Shown one piece after another: positions 36,701-49,146 of a stretch of DNA of 64,000 bases. A model generated the notes under the pieces. It was not told where the DNA came from. It saw only the letters and a program-made list of their open reading frames with translations, and made no database searches. How positions within the stretch are numbered: position 1 is the first letter of the stretch; each line of letters starts with the position of its first letter. Origin of the DNA: Cryphonectria parasitica EP155 (Eukaryota; Ascomycota; Sordariomycetes; Diaporthales; Cryphonectriaceae); NCBI RefSeq assembly GCF_011745365.1, contig NW_024468917.1, positions 1,550,001-1,614,000 of the forward strand. The letters run 5' to 3'. The position numbers and the translations under genes are program-made.

Positions 36701-38095
36701 TCTATTTATGACACTCCTCTTGGAGCTTACGATAATATGCTTGTTGATAATTCTTCAATTTCCTACTCGTCAAATAGCCGAGAACAGTCATACTCAGACA
36801 AATTCTCTACACAGATTCTGGACCACAATCCGAATTTATACGATTCGGCACTGTCCTCAGATACTCCCAGTTTCGGGAACCACCAGCAAAATATGGGCAT
36901 CTGCATGGCCAAGGAGGAGCGGTGGCGCACTTGGCTCGAGGCAGAGGGACGCCGTCGATTGCTGGCTTCATGCTTTACTCTGGACTGTCACGCATCGACG
37001 TACCATCAAGTCTCTCGTGCCAAAGACGACATCGACCCGACTAGGATCCCCCTAACAGGCCCCAGCGAATCTCTCTGGGCCGCCACCTCCGCTGAGCAGT
37101 GGGCCACCATTCTGGACGCCCACCCCCAACTCGGCAATCCGCAATTCCTTCCCAATATAGACTCCCTGAGACCCGAAGATATTCCCAGATTCACCATTTT
37201 CGATCAGGCATCCATTCTCAGCGCTGCGGCGCTCATGTTGCCCCGCCGCTACCTGGCGTCGCGCTCTACAGCTGTCAAGAACGACGACGAGGGCTCGGGT
37301 TCGTCAGACGACCTACGCACACCCACCACTGCTTCCTACGCAGCACAACAGCTGAAGAGACTCAAGCCTGAGGACAGGGTCCTGCAGCTCTGCTCACGGG
37401 TTGGATTCCATTATGCTCCCTGGACGGCCGTCAATGTCTTCCTCGCACTGCATCACACTCCCTTGCATGACCTGCTTGCGGTCAGCGGCGACAGCTGGGT
37501 ATTCAGCCAGAAAGTCCTCGGCGCGACGACATTCCTCGAGCACCAGAAGCGCCTGAAGGCGTGGACCGAAGGTCGCTCTCCACCGTCGCCCACATCTGGC
37601 CAGCCGACCTCCCCAACTACCATCGGTTTCGAGGGCATGTCTTCGGCTAAGGCAACTCTCTACGCTGCCCGTGCGCTAGCATCATTCCTAGAACGGCCAA
37701 TTTCCCTTTCCAACGGTCTGACACCGCACGTAACTTGTCTCTCCAACTACTGGGCCATGTACGTGTGCGCTTTGATCATTTGGGCCTTTGGGAACAGGGC
37801 CGGCAAGTCCTCTTTTTCCAGCAGCAGCGGCAGTGGCATCAGCAGTTCACCCACAAGCAAGGGTGCGACGATGAGCGAGGAGGATGCTGTCGCCTGGCTG
37901 CAGACTGTGGCGCAGCTGGATCAGCCAGAGGACGTCGCCCGCATGAGGCAGCGCAAAGAAGCGAGTGCGACCGTGGTGTCGATGGTTAAACGGCGTCTTG
38001 AGGCAGACTGCGGGGGTGGCACGAGCCGGCTTTTCGTGGAGGCTGTGGGAATCTTGAGGAAGCTAGAGGAGGGCGTCACCCGTAGGTGGTTCTAA
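33766..38095 (+). CDS. C2H2 zinc-finger transcription factor with fungal MHR domain
   Basis: Five exons (33766-34431, 34529-34554, 34629-34727, 34785-36162, 36266-38095) give 1332 aa. Two adjacent C2H2 fingers straddle the first three introns. Finger 1, starting HICDIC, has the spacing C-x2-C-x14-H-x4-H and includes TFTRAEHLRRHQLSH. Finger 2, starting PCNRC, is C-x2-C-x12-H-x3-H. The N-terminal 210 residues are Ser/Pro/Gln-rich. The middle is long and disordered. From ~650 the fungal transcription-factor middle homology region follows (NAISDYINIYWERFHVLYPFIHRP, then ILLCEHFARFRGRKAVVRPS and EAEGRRRLLASCFTLDCHAST). A Ser-rich stretch of ~165 residues interrupts this region and begins exactly at a GTAAGT (36386). 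The frame is open through it, so I keep it in the protein, but an unspliced intron is possible. It is probably a nuclear regulator; the target pathway is unknown. Confidence 0.88.
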
Positions 38096-39097
38096 GCTTT
38101 GTCTTTGCGTTTTTGCTGTTCTCTTTATTTTCTTCTTTTTTTTTTTCCTTTGGGGAGGGGGGTCGGGCTCGTTCCTTCTATCCTCTTGTTTGGCGTCCTT
38201 TCATTGCTTTCTTCATGCTCCTTGATGATTTATACGCTTTTCACCCCTATCTATTTCACTTGTTTTTCTTGTCAAAATGTTTAATGAAGGGATGATGGCA
38301 TGATTTTGGGACAAAGAAAATATGCGCGGATGCATAGGCACGAGGACATCATGTTCTGGAACGAGCCAGAAACGTGTACGAACATAAGAGCGGCATCACA
38401 GTATGGATGGCATGGATATGATGATTCTATGGATCAAACTCTTTGGACGGGAAGCAAGTGCAGACGTCACCCTTGGAGTATTATTAACTGGGATGGAGGA
38501 CGATGCAGGATCTGTACCAATAGCACATCTTCCTTTCTTTTCTCCATGTCTTTTGCTTGCTTTATTCATTTTGTTGTTTTGAGTCCGATGGTGGTATGCG
38601 CCAATTGTTGACTCCAATCTTTCTTTTTCTTTCTTTTTCTCTCCATTCTTCTTTTCTCTACTTTCAGTCGCTTCTTGCATGTGCCATGTTTCTATACTGT
38701 AGGATGTGTGTATTATTACAACCTTCTCCGCTGGCTGTGGTCAACCTTATTTTCATCTTGTCAACATGGCATAGCGGAGAGCCTGTATGATAGGTAGTTG
38801 GTTGGTATTATACTATTTCGTTGCCTTATGCTTACATCATTATCATGTCTCGCCATATCCAGATTTAGGTGCGCATGTCTTTTGTCTTTGTTAGTGTATG
38901 ATCAGTGTGTTTTCTTGCCTCTTGTAGCTATTTGACATATCTCAGACCTATACTTCTTCTCGCGGCCTGGAATCATGGTCACACGTCAATTCAATACTTT
39001 ATTAAGTGATAATAATTGTAGACTAGCTGGCTCTAGGGGCTCCAGCCCCTTCTCTTCGCCCTGTATTCCCCTTTTCTCTATTTCCCATGTCTTATTC
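38096..39097. other. tail-to-tail intergenic region
   Basis: A T-rich 1-kb stretch between the transcription factor and the rhodopsin-domain gene. It probably contains both 3' UTRs; no gene is supported. Confidence 0.6.
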
Positions 39098-40665
39098 TCA
39101 CATCTTCCTTTCTTCAATCGTCCACTCCACCTGCACAGTCTTGTTAATCCCCAGAATCGGATGCTCATCGCTATCCCAGGCTCCCGTACCAGCCGACGGC
39201 GCCTGCGCCCCACGTGTATCCACGTTCCCGAGCTCAGGACTGCCCCTATCCGCACTAATAATAGTGGTCGTCGTAGCCTTTGTGGTCGTCATTGCCGCCC
39301 CGTAGCCGTGACCACCCATTTCGATATCCTCCCCTGCCGCCATGCCAGAGGCTGGGCTGGCCTCGGAGTTGTCGAAGCGACTCCACTTGCCCTTACTCTG
39401 CCTTGATCTTGTATTCCATGCGGAGCCGCCGCCGATGGTCGCCAGTCCTGGGGTGCTGGGGCCGCGGCGGTGGTTTCCGTAGGCACCGTAGCCAGAGCTG
39501 CCGCCGAGCGAGGAAGGCATGACTGACTTGATCATGGGCCGTACGATGGGCCCCTGGTTTTGGTAAAGGTGGGAATGTCAGTAATGTTATTGGCGACCAA
39601 GTGAGATGCGGGTTTTCTTCTTTTTTCTTCTTCTCACAACAACAACAACAAACCCCCCCCCCCCAAACAAAAGTGTCAAACATACCAGGGTTGGGAGACA
39701 AGACGAGATGATACCGCTGCTGATCTCGATCACATTCCAGGCACAGGGCACGGCCAGGGTGTAAGGGATGTCTTTCTTGGTGTATGACAGATAGATGACG
39801 AATCTGTAGATGGAGGTGAAGACGACATAGCTGCCCAGCATGAAAATGACGACGAGAAAGATCTTTTGCGTCCTGTTGGTCTTGAGGCGCAAGATGTGCG
39901 GCAAGGGGAAACATAAGATGGCAATGTCGCAGAGGATGCTGGGCACAGAGATGCAAAGCTGGGCCAGGAAGATGTCGATGCAGTAGCCGTCTACCCAGGG
40001 CTCCCAGATCTTGGTCCGCGGGAGGCACTGAAACGAGGCGGCGAAGATGCACGCGACGTTCCACGCCGTCGAGATGCCGCCGCAGATATAGCCCCATTTG
40101 CGAATCGAGGGGAGCGGAAAGATGCGGAAGTAGAGGAAGAGGAGCGAGATCTTGTACATGTTCACGGCGGTGGTGTACACGACTTCGGCCCCGACTACAG
40201 TCTGCGAGGAGGAAAGGAAAAGAAGAAGGTGAGTAATCTGGTGGTTGCTTCTTGACCGCAAAAGAAGAAAAAAAAAAGGATCAAAGCAGGAGAATTGGCT
40301 TTGATTGTACGTACCTGGTTCAGTGTCATGAGCTCCCCGATCGTGAGGCGTCCGGAATGGAGACCTAGCCCTTCGTCTATCATCACCAAGTTGAACACCA
40401 GGTTCCCAGCAAGGAGGACCAGTGAGGCGATAATCAGCCAGTCGTCCACGCCATACGGCGCACTCTGCTTGTACCGCGCGAGGAAGCGAAGGCCCACGAC
40501 AAACGCCGCGAGGACGGTGAAGACGATGCTCAGGTTCCGAACCTCTGGCCTTAGGTCTTGTTCGAGGTTCTGGGTTTCTGCGTATTCTTGGAGCTGCTCG
40601 AGATACGCTCTCTCGCCCGCAGAGAGGCTTGTATCGTTGACGGGATAAGAGACAGGTGACACCAT
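39098..40665 (-). CDS. fungal rhodopsin-domain (SAT4-like) seven-TM integral membrane protein
   Basis: Three exons on the minus strand (40315-40665, 39686-40201, 39098-39553), all in phase 0, give 440 aa. Seven hydrophobic segments lie in residues ~35-300. Family signatures are visible: RFLARYKQSAPYGVDDWLIIASLVLL, the TM3 region VVYTTAVNMYKISLLFLYFRIFP, WNVACIFAASFQCLPRTKIWEP, and the TM7 end SGIISSCLPTL followed by the next-exon GPIVRPM. These proteins are numerous in Pezizomycotina; some have been linked to GPCR-like (PTH11-type) signalling, but most have no known ligand. The ~140-residue hydrophilic tail is Gly/Ser/Thr-rich. No CFEM domain precedes the helices, so it is the short form. The start at 40665 follows a C-rich leader with a 13-nt homopolymer. 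Intron 2 contains a C12 run. Confidence 0.9.
39653..39664 (+). repeat. C12 homopolymer in intron 2 of the rhodopsin-domain gene
   Basis: Twelve C on the plus strand (G12 in the transcript) within the intron 39554-39685, beside CAA repeats. Confidence 0.85.
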
Positions 40666-42817
40666 GATTGTAATCGTTCGTATGCTGGTGTTGAGAAAGG
40701 AAGGAGGGGGGGGGGGGGAGTAAGAAGCCAGACAGCACAAGCCACTCGGAGGGGGAGGGGGGTCACTGAGAAGCAATTGACTTGTTCATTGTTATTTTTC
40801 CTTTTGGCTTTCCCCCTTCTTTTTGGCCACAGGGGCGTCTAAGAGACTTGGCCATATTGGAACATCGGTTACTATCTGGAACACTTGGGCAGTTGAGCAC
40901 CGATGTTAATACTAAACCCTTGCCATAGCCATGTAAAAAGTTTTCCTCTTCTCTACTAGGCACTCTCGTATGCATTGTGCCAGGGGATGCAGCAGAGCAA
41001 TGCACGAAATGAAGTGGTCCGTGGCAAAGGGTCTGAGGAAAAGCAAAGGAAATAGAAGCAGAAAAAAGTGAAGAAAAAAAAAACAGAAAGAGGAAATATC
41101 CAGGGTGTTGCAGATCAAAGATTGCTTTTTCGATGATAAACGATCAGCAGAGGCCCAGGGAGAGACGTCTGAGCAACGTCCTATGGTCTGTCATGTCTGT
41201 CGCGCCGTAATGATATCCCTAGTAAGTATTGTAGTACCATGCAGCCATGGCATCGTACTTTTCCTTAGAAAGCACCCTTGTTGAGGTGAATGTCGGGGGC
41301 AGGGAGCCCGGGAGGTGGGCTCAAGGGTCTCACTCCGCCCAAGCGATCATGTGTGTGTGGGTTTGACTGGACTTACACCTATTTTGTCTTTCATTCTTCC
41401 TCCCCCGTCTCTATCCGTCTATGATGCCATTCTGTGGTAGCAGGATCAGAGTTACGGACCTCCCATGCCTTGCGGAACACTCCGCGGGCCCTGTCCGAAC
41501 CTAATAATGCATCAAAGCAGTCAGTCCAGCGTGAGTTTTCTGTGACCCTATTGCCACATTTGGGCATAACTTGACTTGTCAACTCCTACGACCCACATAA
41601 AATGCATTCATTCATTCTCTTGTAGGAAAGACCAGTTTCTCAACCCTTGGGGGTTGGAGCCCCTTTCCTTGTCCCTTGGAGAAGCGATTGGAGAATGGCC
41701 TGGGTTATAGTGACACGTGGGCTGTCCTCTCCGTGCAAGGACTTTTATGTTACTCAATGTTACTACAGGCCCCGGCCCTTGACGAGCACACTATCATCTA
41801 CATGTATCCCTTCCCACTTGTGATAGCTGTGCCGCCCCAACAGCAACTCCTAATACCCAAGATTCCTATTCTGGATTAAACCTCAGAACAATCTCCATAA
41901 AACAGGACAAGGCTCGTTTAAAGTACCCTAGGCTGCAACATCTCGACCCTTTTCCTCAGGAATTGCATCGACAATTACAGAGGGCTGAAGAATTGAACCA
42001 GTGGTGGTGCGGAGGACACAGGCAAAAAAAAGACTGACCAAACCACGGTCAATGATATAATTAAGTTCCATGGTTACAAAGCTAGCCACTTTCAAACCAT
42101 CTCACATGTCGAGCCAACCGTGACATTCGATTAATACAAGCAGGTGGCATAAAATAGTAGAGGTGGATGCCCCTGCAGAAACCCCCCATGCACGTGTAAT
42201 TTCATTTCTTCCCGTGCGTATTAATTACGACATCGATTGTGAGGTATCCAGTGGTAGACCCCATAATATGCCTTTCCAAGCTGTTACATTTGGTTTTGTG
42301 CGTTTTTTCTCTCTGTCTCTATTTCGTTGGTAGCACTGCGGCTGGATATTGCGGAGACGTGCGTGCTCCGATACCACCCCAGTCTCCGCCACTTGTGACA
42401 TCTCCGTTGTGACAAGGAGCAGACGGAATCTCTCGTGGGTCGTCCGTCCGTTCCTGCAGTTCAGCTGCAGGAGACAGGAGAAGCCCCCCCCTAGATAGTG
42501 AACAGGGCGTACGAGCTATTACCCCGTGGCTTTTACATGGTGCCTCGGTAGGGTGTGACGGATCCCTGAAGAAACAAAGAGGAAAGAAGAGAACAGGTAA
42601 AAGGGGATCCACCATGCATATGCACTGATGAAGATTATAATTACTTGGAAAAAGGAAGGTCGTTGTAACATTCCCTGGAAAGATAAAGTGAAAAGTGAGA
42701 GGAACATCCTTACAACAGCCAGTCGCTTGGAATCATCAATCACTTAATCGATCCTCCCTCTCTGAGTACACAACCTTACCCACTCCCTGAAACCGAAGGA
42801 AGGAAAAGAGAAACACC
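40666..42817. other. divergent intergenic region
   Basis: About 2.15 kb between the divergent rhodopsin-domain and hydrolase genes. It includes a G13 run at 40706-40718, 41-53 nt upstream of the rhodopsin ATG, and an AT-richer centre. Short open frames here do not look like protein. Confidence 0.55.
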
Positions 42818-43674
42818 ATGTCTAAGCCAACCATCATTATTGTCCCCGGCGCATGGCAGAAGCCCTCCGCCTTCGCCGGGATCGTCGAGAAGTTCCAGCA
42901 GGCCGGATACCCCACGGTCCACGTCCCTGTCCCCACCACCGGCGGTGTTGCTCCTACCGGCCTCAAGGATGATGTCGAGGCCGTGCGAAAGGTGCTGGTC
43001 CCTCTGGTCGAGGAGGGAAAGGAGGTCGTGGTGATTGGCCACTCCTCCGGCGGCATCTCCATGAGCGGCTCGGTGGAGGGCTACGACGCCGCGAGCAGGA
43101 CGGCAGCTGGGAAGAAGGGCGGCGTGGTGAAGTGTATTTTTCTGGCCGCGTTTGTCCTGCCCAAGGGCCAGAGCTTGCTGGGGATGCTGGGAGGGCAGCC
43201 TCTGCCGTGGATGGTTGTCGAGGTAACTTATCTTTCACTGATTATTACTTCCTTCCCTCAAATCCCCCCCATTCTTCCTTCCAAACCTACCGGTACTCTA
43301 TCTGTGCAAATTCTAATTGTCATCTCTATTTTCTCTTCTCCCCGCAGGCCGATCGTGTCAGTGGCAACCCGGACATGATCCCGCAGGTCGGCTTCAACGA
43401 CTTGTCTGCGGAAGAGCAGAGCAAGTGGGCCAAGGAGATGACCTATACCTCTGCCGCGCTCTTCGCCACACCGGCCGAGTACGAGCCGTGGGCCAGCGGC
43501 ATCCCGTGCGCCTACGTTTACACGTCAGAGGACCACGCCCTGCCGTTGCCCGTGCAGCAGGGCATGTCTTCGCAGCTTGGGCCCGAGGCCAAGACGGCCA
43601 CCCTGAAGGCCGGCCACTGCCCCTTTCTGAGCATGCCTGACGGCCTTGTCAAGGCTGTCGAGTCGGTCCTCTAA
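42818..43674 (+). CDS. alpha/beta hydrolase
   Basis: Two exons (42818-43222 and 43348-43674) give 243 aa. The protein begins with a strand and oxyanion-type motif, KPTIIIVPGAWQ. It has the nucleophile elbow GHSSG with Ser76, an acidic residue at 196-197 in YTSEDHALP, and the catalytic His225 in KAGHCPF. This is a complete Ser-Asp/Glu-His triad in the order expected for the fold. The small size without an extra cap fits the AB_hydrolase_6-like group, related to plant methylesterases and salicylate-binding proteins. There is no signal peptide, so it is probably cytosolic. The substrate cannot be read from the sequence; esterase activity on a small molecule is the likeliest. The intron (125 nt) has GTAACT and CGCAG ends. 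Confidence 0.88.
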
Positions 43675-44620
43675 ATCATAGTTTGTCATCTATCCTGGGT
43701 GTCTTATAGATGTTGAGGAAGGAGTTTTTGGTCTTGTGGTAATGGTTCAAAGTCTGTACACAGTTTCCGTGTTTGTATTTACCTTTGCAACTTGAACAGT
43801 GGCGGATATCGAACCATAGATACATAGAGAAAGATCAATTGTGTTGGCTGAGTTGATAGATTGCATTTTAATTATAATCAAGGATATACTGTCACTATAT
43901 CCGATTTGAGCACTCTTTCTGATCGAGTATTGCGCTATAATAGAAGAAGCTCTTGCATATTAATTTTTACTCGCTCGTGTTATATATATATATAACGGTT
44001 TTCTCGCTTATTCTGTGGCAAAACATATAGGTACAGCCAGTTCTGAGAAACTGGCGATCGCTTTTTCCCCGACACATTCCTATTTTATTTTTAAATCTTT
44101 GCTTTTTCTCTTCTTAACTTGTAATGCTACTATTTTAGAATTTATTTATTTTAAAAAGCTTATTGTTATAACCCATCCAAATTGCAGGTCAGGAAACGGG
44201 CCACACATATCCATTCTGAAGAGCTGGATCTGTAACCTCACGTTCAATACCAGTAGATAGATCACATGTACTTAGCTCTTCAGTCGTCAATCTAAGTTCT
44301 AAGTACACAACACACTTAGGAGTCCCAAAAGCAGTGAACACTTGCACTCACAAATTTTCTTTTGTTCAAGGCCTGTACTTGGCACCGCTCTTGTGAACAT
44401 AAATGCAAGTAGTACTCTGGAATCCTCGGATTGCTGCAGTGCTCATTACATCGCTCCACCCAATATCCTGAGGCTACCACCCTGGCCACCACAACACTAG
44501 AATTTTCTTCAACATTACGGTTGCACAAATATTAAAGTCAAGGAAATTGATACATGTATGAAAGATCTAATGCCCCTCCCCTCCCCCAAGATAGTACTCG
44601 AAATATGGATATAAGACTAG
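43675..44620. other. AT-rich tail-to-tail intergenic region
   Basis: About 0.95 kb, clearly richer in A and T than its surroundings between 43850 and 44180, with a TA repeat at 43981-43994. I see no gene in it. Confidence 0.55.
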
Positions 44621-46417
44621 CTATTGTTGTTTCCGTCCTTGCTCTTCATCCACGTCGGCTGGAGAAGCTCTTGTCCTTCTAAGGCGCAAACATTTGAGTT
44701 GCCCCTTAAGTTGCTGAAACTTCGGGCGTGTCTCGTTACTTTCGTAAAGAACCCATACAAGTAACACAAGGGTTGCCGGAATGGTGATGGCCCAGTAGAC
44801 ACCGAATAAAGGTTGGCCTGCAGCAAACTCTCCTCCCATAGAAAGAACCGACGCAACAAATGTGCAGGGCACTACGATTGTAGCAATGATAGTGAGCTGG
44901 CCTGCACTCCTCGCCTGCTGCTTTGCAGCAAACGATTCTTCCATGGTCGCACGCTGTGAAAACATGTCCATGTGCTCGGCAATTTCGGCTTCCATCCTTG
45001 TCAGCTTTTCTTCCAGCTTTTCCCATAGTCCATGATCTTTGTCCACTATCCCGCTGTAAGTAGAAACTCTAGCGCCAAAAGACCACATGATACTATTCAT
45101 GTGCCACTTCCAGCGTTTCACGTCATTTCTGATCTCTATCAGTCGCTGGTACTTCTCAACTGTCCGAGCATCCACGCCGCTTTCCAAAGGCTTGAGAGCG
45201 TTATTTCCTTGGCACAGATGGTGGGTAATCTCGTCGTCCAGGACAAGGTCACGGAAGTCAAAGTCTTCCCTCCAAAGGAAATCCGCCCAAGCAGCGTGGA
45301 TGAGTCTGCGAGAGAATGTGGTGGCTGAGAATGGATCTTCAGTGGCCGGACCCAGTGAACCTGTGCGCTCACCAGAAGAAGAATGGGCTCCAACAATGGC
45401 ATCATATAGAGATCTTTCGTATGGATGTGAATATGAGCCACTTTCTCGATCAATACTAGCTTCGGCGTAGGTTCGCCGGTTGGGAAAGTAATCATCAAGA
45501 CGACTTCGTTTGTAGGTTTCCTGGTGACGAAGCCAAATTTCGTGGGGATCCACAAGTAGCACAGCTATTATCGTTCGTGTCAACGGAAGAATTCAAAATT
45601 GACCGGGCGTCTGGATGAAGAGAAGAAACAAAAGAGCAACATGAGAGTCCCTCATACCTGTCCATGATCTATTCCCCTCTCCGTAACGAGTGGCCCAACA
45701 GGAGACCTGGCCAAAGAAGGTCACCCAGTGGGTCGTGTCTGTGATTTCTATCTCAAGACGGTCGACGCGCCCAGATTCAATATAGTAATGCCCTGCGGGT
45801 GGCCGAATTTCTCCACTTGCAATCCTACGCATCTGCGGCACTGCAACCCTCCAGTATGTGGATGGGCTTTTCATTTCCCACTGATTATCCAGAACGCCGA
45901 GGTTGACAAACGGGTCACAATGGGCGAGAAAGACTTCAGGCGGTATGTTCAACTTCACACCCAGGAGCTCTAGAACCAGAGGATCCATGTTCTCCACGAT
46001 GAAGAGGCGTCGATTTTCTGTTCCAACGACTGGCCCGATTTGACTTTCAGGGGCTGTGCTACCCTCCGAATGGTCGTTATCTTCCCAGAACTGGATTAGA
46101 TCGAGAGCGCCGTCGTAACTCTCAGGCCATTTGGTTTTGTCTTTGTGGTCGCCCTTGAACTCGAATATTTGGACTCTGGAGCTGACCTCGGGGGCCTTGT
46201 CGTTAATGCTGGCATCCTGCATCCAGGGATGCCTTGTTCCTTCCTTGAACAGCCTGTCCTGAGCAATCTTCCTCGCTCGCGACTCGTATTGCTTCATATC
46301 TCTCCATAATTCATCGGATAAATAGGAAACTCCATCATATACTATCAGCACATACCATGATACACGTATAGAGTAGATTCATGGATTAAACTCACATGGA
46401 GAACGCAAATCGTCCAT
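44621..46417 (-). CDS. CorA-like two-TM membrane protein without GMN motif
   Basis: Three exons on the minus strand (46396-46417, 45658-46341, 44621-45564) give 549 aa from a tentative ATG at 46417. The last third has the layout of a CorA Mg2+ transporter. There is a long helix with coiled-coil character (HGLWEKLEEKLTRMEAEIAEHMDM). Two hydrophobic segments follow (LTIIATIVVPCTFVASVLSM and VYWAITIPATLVLLVWVLY) with a short loop between, then a basic tail. The GMN signature after TM1 is replaced by SMGGEFAAG, as in many fungal CorA-like proteins of unknown transport activity. The N-terminal half is the soluble domain of that group. The 5' end is uncertain: the frame stays open upstream to ~46500 without an ATG, and another coding-like segment with a GTAAGT donor (VVYIVLDDLRDANSLIIA, 46686-46745) may be a further exon. 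Confidence 0.75.
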
Positions 46418-47049
46418 GCTTTTTATTTTTATTTCTGTAAGAGACTGCTCAAGTGGGCGCACTGTAGATAGGAAACGAGTACTCAAGAGAGATAGAGACC
46501 AAGTCTAACAAGACATGAGAGCATTCGAACAGATAAATACTTCATCATGTGAGTGCTCATCTGCCTCCATTTTATCAGCATGGATTTGACATCGAGTTGA
46601 TCATTCTTCCAAGAAGCAATAAAGCGGATACTCCGTCACGCGGAAAATGATATGCATTCAGCATTACCAATCCTGTACTTACCTCGCGATAATGAGCGAG
46701 TTAGCATCACGTAAATCATCCAATACAATGTAAACTACTGGTTCAGCTACGGTAATAATTACCTGTGGGTGTCAGCCCTCCTGGCCCACTACTCCCTCTA
46801 CATTCGCATTGGGTGCCAAGATAGGAGAAAGGTGCTCATTTTCGAGGAAGGTTTTTGTATAGCGCTGCTACCCAATCGAATGCTTAGGTAATGTTTGTTC
46901 ATGAATTTATTCTATAGTCTTTCTCACACGAATGCAGAGGGGTCTGAATGCTGCAATTGGATAAAATCTTCAAATCTTCCTATCTAGCTAGACCTTTTAG
47001 GTTCCAGTACACTCATTTCTATTGGCAATATACATCTGAGGCCAAGTAG

Positions 47050-47889
47050 ATGCGAACCGAAGGTCGCGACATTCTCGACGAGATCTTCCCCTGCCTGAAC
47101 GATATCGATAGCAGGCCTGCCCAAGTTTGCCTCTCGGCTCCACGTCGATGAGAGAGGTCATGAGCTATCCATCATCAACAGTGAGGCCGCTATACACCTG
47201 TTCGACGTCGACACCATCTACCAACCCGCCAAGTGAATTTTCGACTTTGCCTTGCGACACCCGTCTTTACACGACGAAATCTCTGCTGTTCTGCACCGTC
47301 GACGTTACCACGACAGCGCAGCTTCTGCAATGTCTGGCGAGGAAGGCAGGCGAGGTGATCTTCTCGCCCCACTATCGAACAATCACTGTGCCGGCGTACA
47401 CGTCCCGTGGCCAGAAGAGGAAAAGGTCCACGTCGTTGTCATGGGGATCAGAGGAATCACCGTCCACGACGGGCGAGGCAGCCGATGGTGCCGGTGTCGA
47501 CATGGAGGTCCAGGAGGAGGTTCGGGTGGAGAACAGCTTTCAGGTGGCCCACAGGATTCAGGTTGAGGACGAGCCGCAGAGCGCGCCCATGCACCCGTCC
47601 CTGGCCAGCATTTCCAGCCGTCAGGTCAAGACCGACTATTACTGCTCTTTGATCTACAGCACGTCGTCTCCTTTGAGCAAGCGGATGCAAGCAGGTCAAG
47701 CATGATTTGGCGAACGCCACGACAGAGGGAACAGTCGATAAGCTTCGTGTCTTCGGTAGCGACGAAAGCTTCGTACCCCGAACGTCCCACCCGCCTGCGA
47801 TACTTTTCGTTAGGAAAAGGCCATTTTCAGCTCAGAGTTCAAAAGCGGCCAGCAACACGTACCAAATGTGCAAATTAAGCAGTGCATAA
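47050..47889 (+). pseudogene. decayed protein-coding fragment(s), family not recognised
   Basis: Protein-like sequence runs through all three forward frames. It begins at an ATG at 47050 (MRTEGRDILDEIFPCLNDIDSRPAQ). A +1 shift near 47125 leads to KFASRLHVDERGHELSIINSEA and a stop at ~47246. A different frame is then open from ~47320 to 47705 (AQLLQCLARKAGEVIFSPHYRTI, with a GQKRKRS basic motif), and another shift leads to TVDKLRVFGSDESFVPR up to 47889. This pattern suggests a gene broken by indels and a stop. A gene with several introns is the alternative, since a GTGAAT donor lies at the apparent stop. I do not recognise the product. Confidence 0.35.
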
Positions 47890-49146
47890 GCATGGTAAGG
47901 CAAACACCCTGCACATTTCTCCGCCGTCGATCTGAATTCAGGCCTTGAGGTCGCTGTGGTGGCATCCGAATGTGCTGAGATGAAGGCATAGGCTCCGCCC
48001 TCACTGCTCCTGAACTCCACAGTAAGCGCCTATTGATACCAGGCGCTCGCATACACACAAGAAAATGTCGGTGTCCACCAGCGGGTATCGCGCTTGTAGA
48101 TCCCTGCACGACGAAGTCAGGCGGAACGCCTTCTTCCACCAACATCTGAATAAATTGGGTCTCTTCAATACTATTAAACCTTGAGCCGACCGCTAGACAA
48201 GATACACCCGTCCTGGACAGTTCCGGACCACCACTGCTAACTCCCCGCCCGCCGCCCTCCCAAGAACGACACCGAACACGGGCTTGACTCAATGTAGACA
48301 TACCATCAATGATCGTGAGCTGGGGCTGAGAAAGTGTACAAATCACAGGGCCTCCAACAGCAACGATAAGTCCGTGTACGAAGCATACCACGACAGCTCT
48401 TGGTGTCAAAGCAGTCACCGACCCACTTTATTCCACACCCTTGATCTGCAGACTAACTGGAATGCCGCCCCACAGCCGTGCTGTCGTTGCAGACGCCGAA
48501 TGTTCTGACAACGAAGGAAACGTGATGGTAGAGTGAAGAGGTATTGTCAATGGACACGCCGGAGGGTGGCTGGAAACGGTTGCTCATCGCCGGACAGAAG
48601 CACCTGAGACTAATTGCCTTCCTCTACTGCAGCAGACAGACATGGAGAACTTCGACCTTAGAGCAGCTCTGATCATATAAGTCTTGTCGTACTTTCAATT
48701 TTGGGAGGATAGTTGTTGTCGAACTTTTGGATGTGAACACCATATGATGTGTATTTATCTCGGTGAAGCATTTTGGAGCTTTTGCAAGGGTGTTGAAAGT
48801 CAACTCTACCATATTTCTTAGGACTTCTTAATATGGCTTGCCCGAATTCATACCTACCTTTGCTTGTCAATAAGAGCAAAATTGATTGGACTTGCAGTCT
48901 TCAACATTCTCTCTCTCCTTCTCCCTGTTTATCCCCCATCTCCGCCCCCCCCCCTCCCCCCAAAGAAGAAGTCCAGATTGATTACACTCCAGTTGAAAGC
49001 TTAAGGCAAGTAAACTCTACGAGTGAATGTCGAAGAAAAGTCTAAGGGTAGTATGCTTATCTCATTGTCCGAAGATCAGGGCAAGTACACTTTGCGAATA
49101 CATTTACATTCTTACATGGTCCTGGGTAACTACACACTTGCTCAAC

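Noticed and set aside
36390..37055. 221-codon open frame overlapping the transcription factor
   Set aside because: Leu/Phe-rich product of the +1 frame of the Ser-rich segment; the main frame continues through it into the MHR motifs.
43850..44180. AT-rich stretch considered as a RIP-mutated transposon
   Set aside because: Too short, and no translated frame on either strand resembles a transposon protein; kept as AT-rich intergenic DNA.
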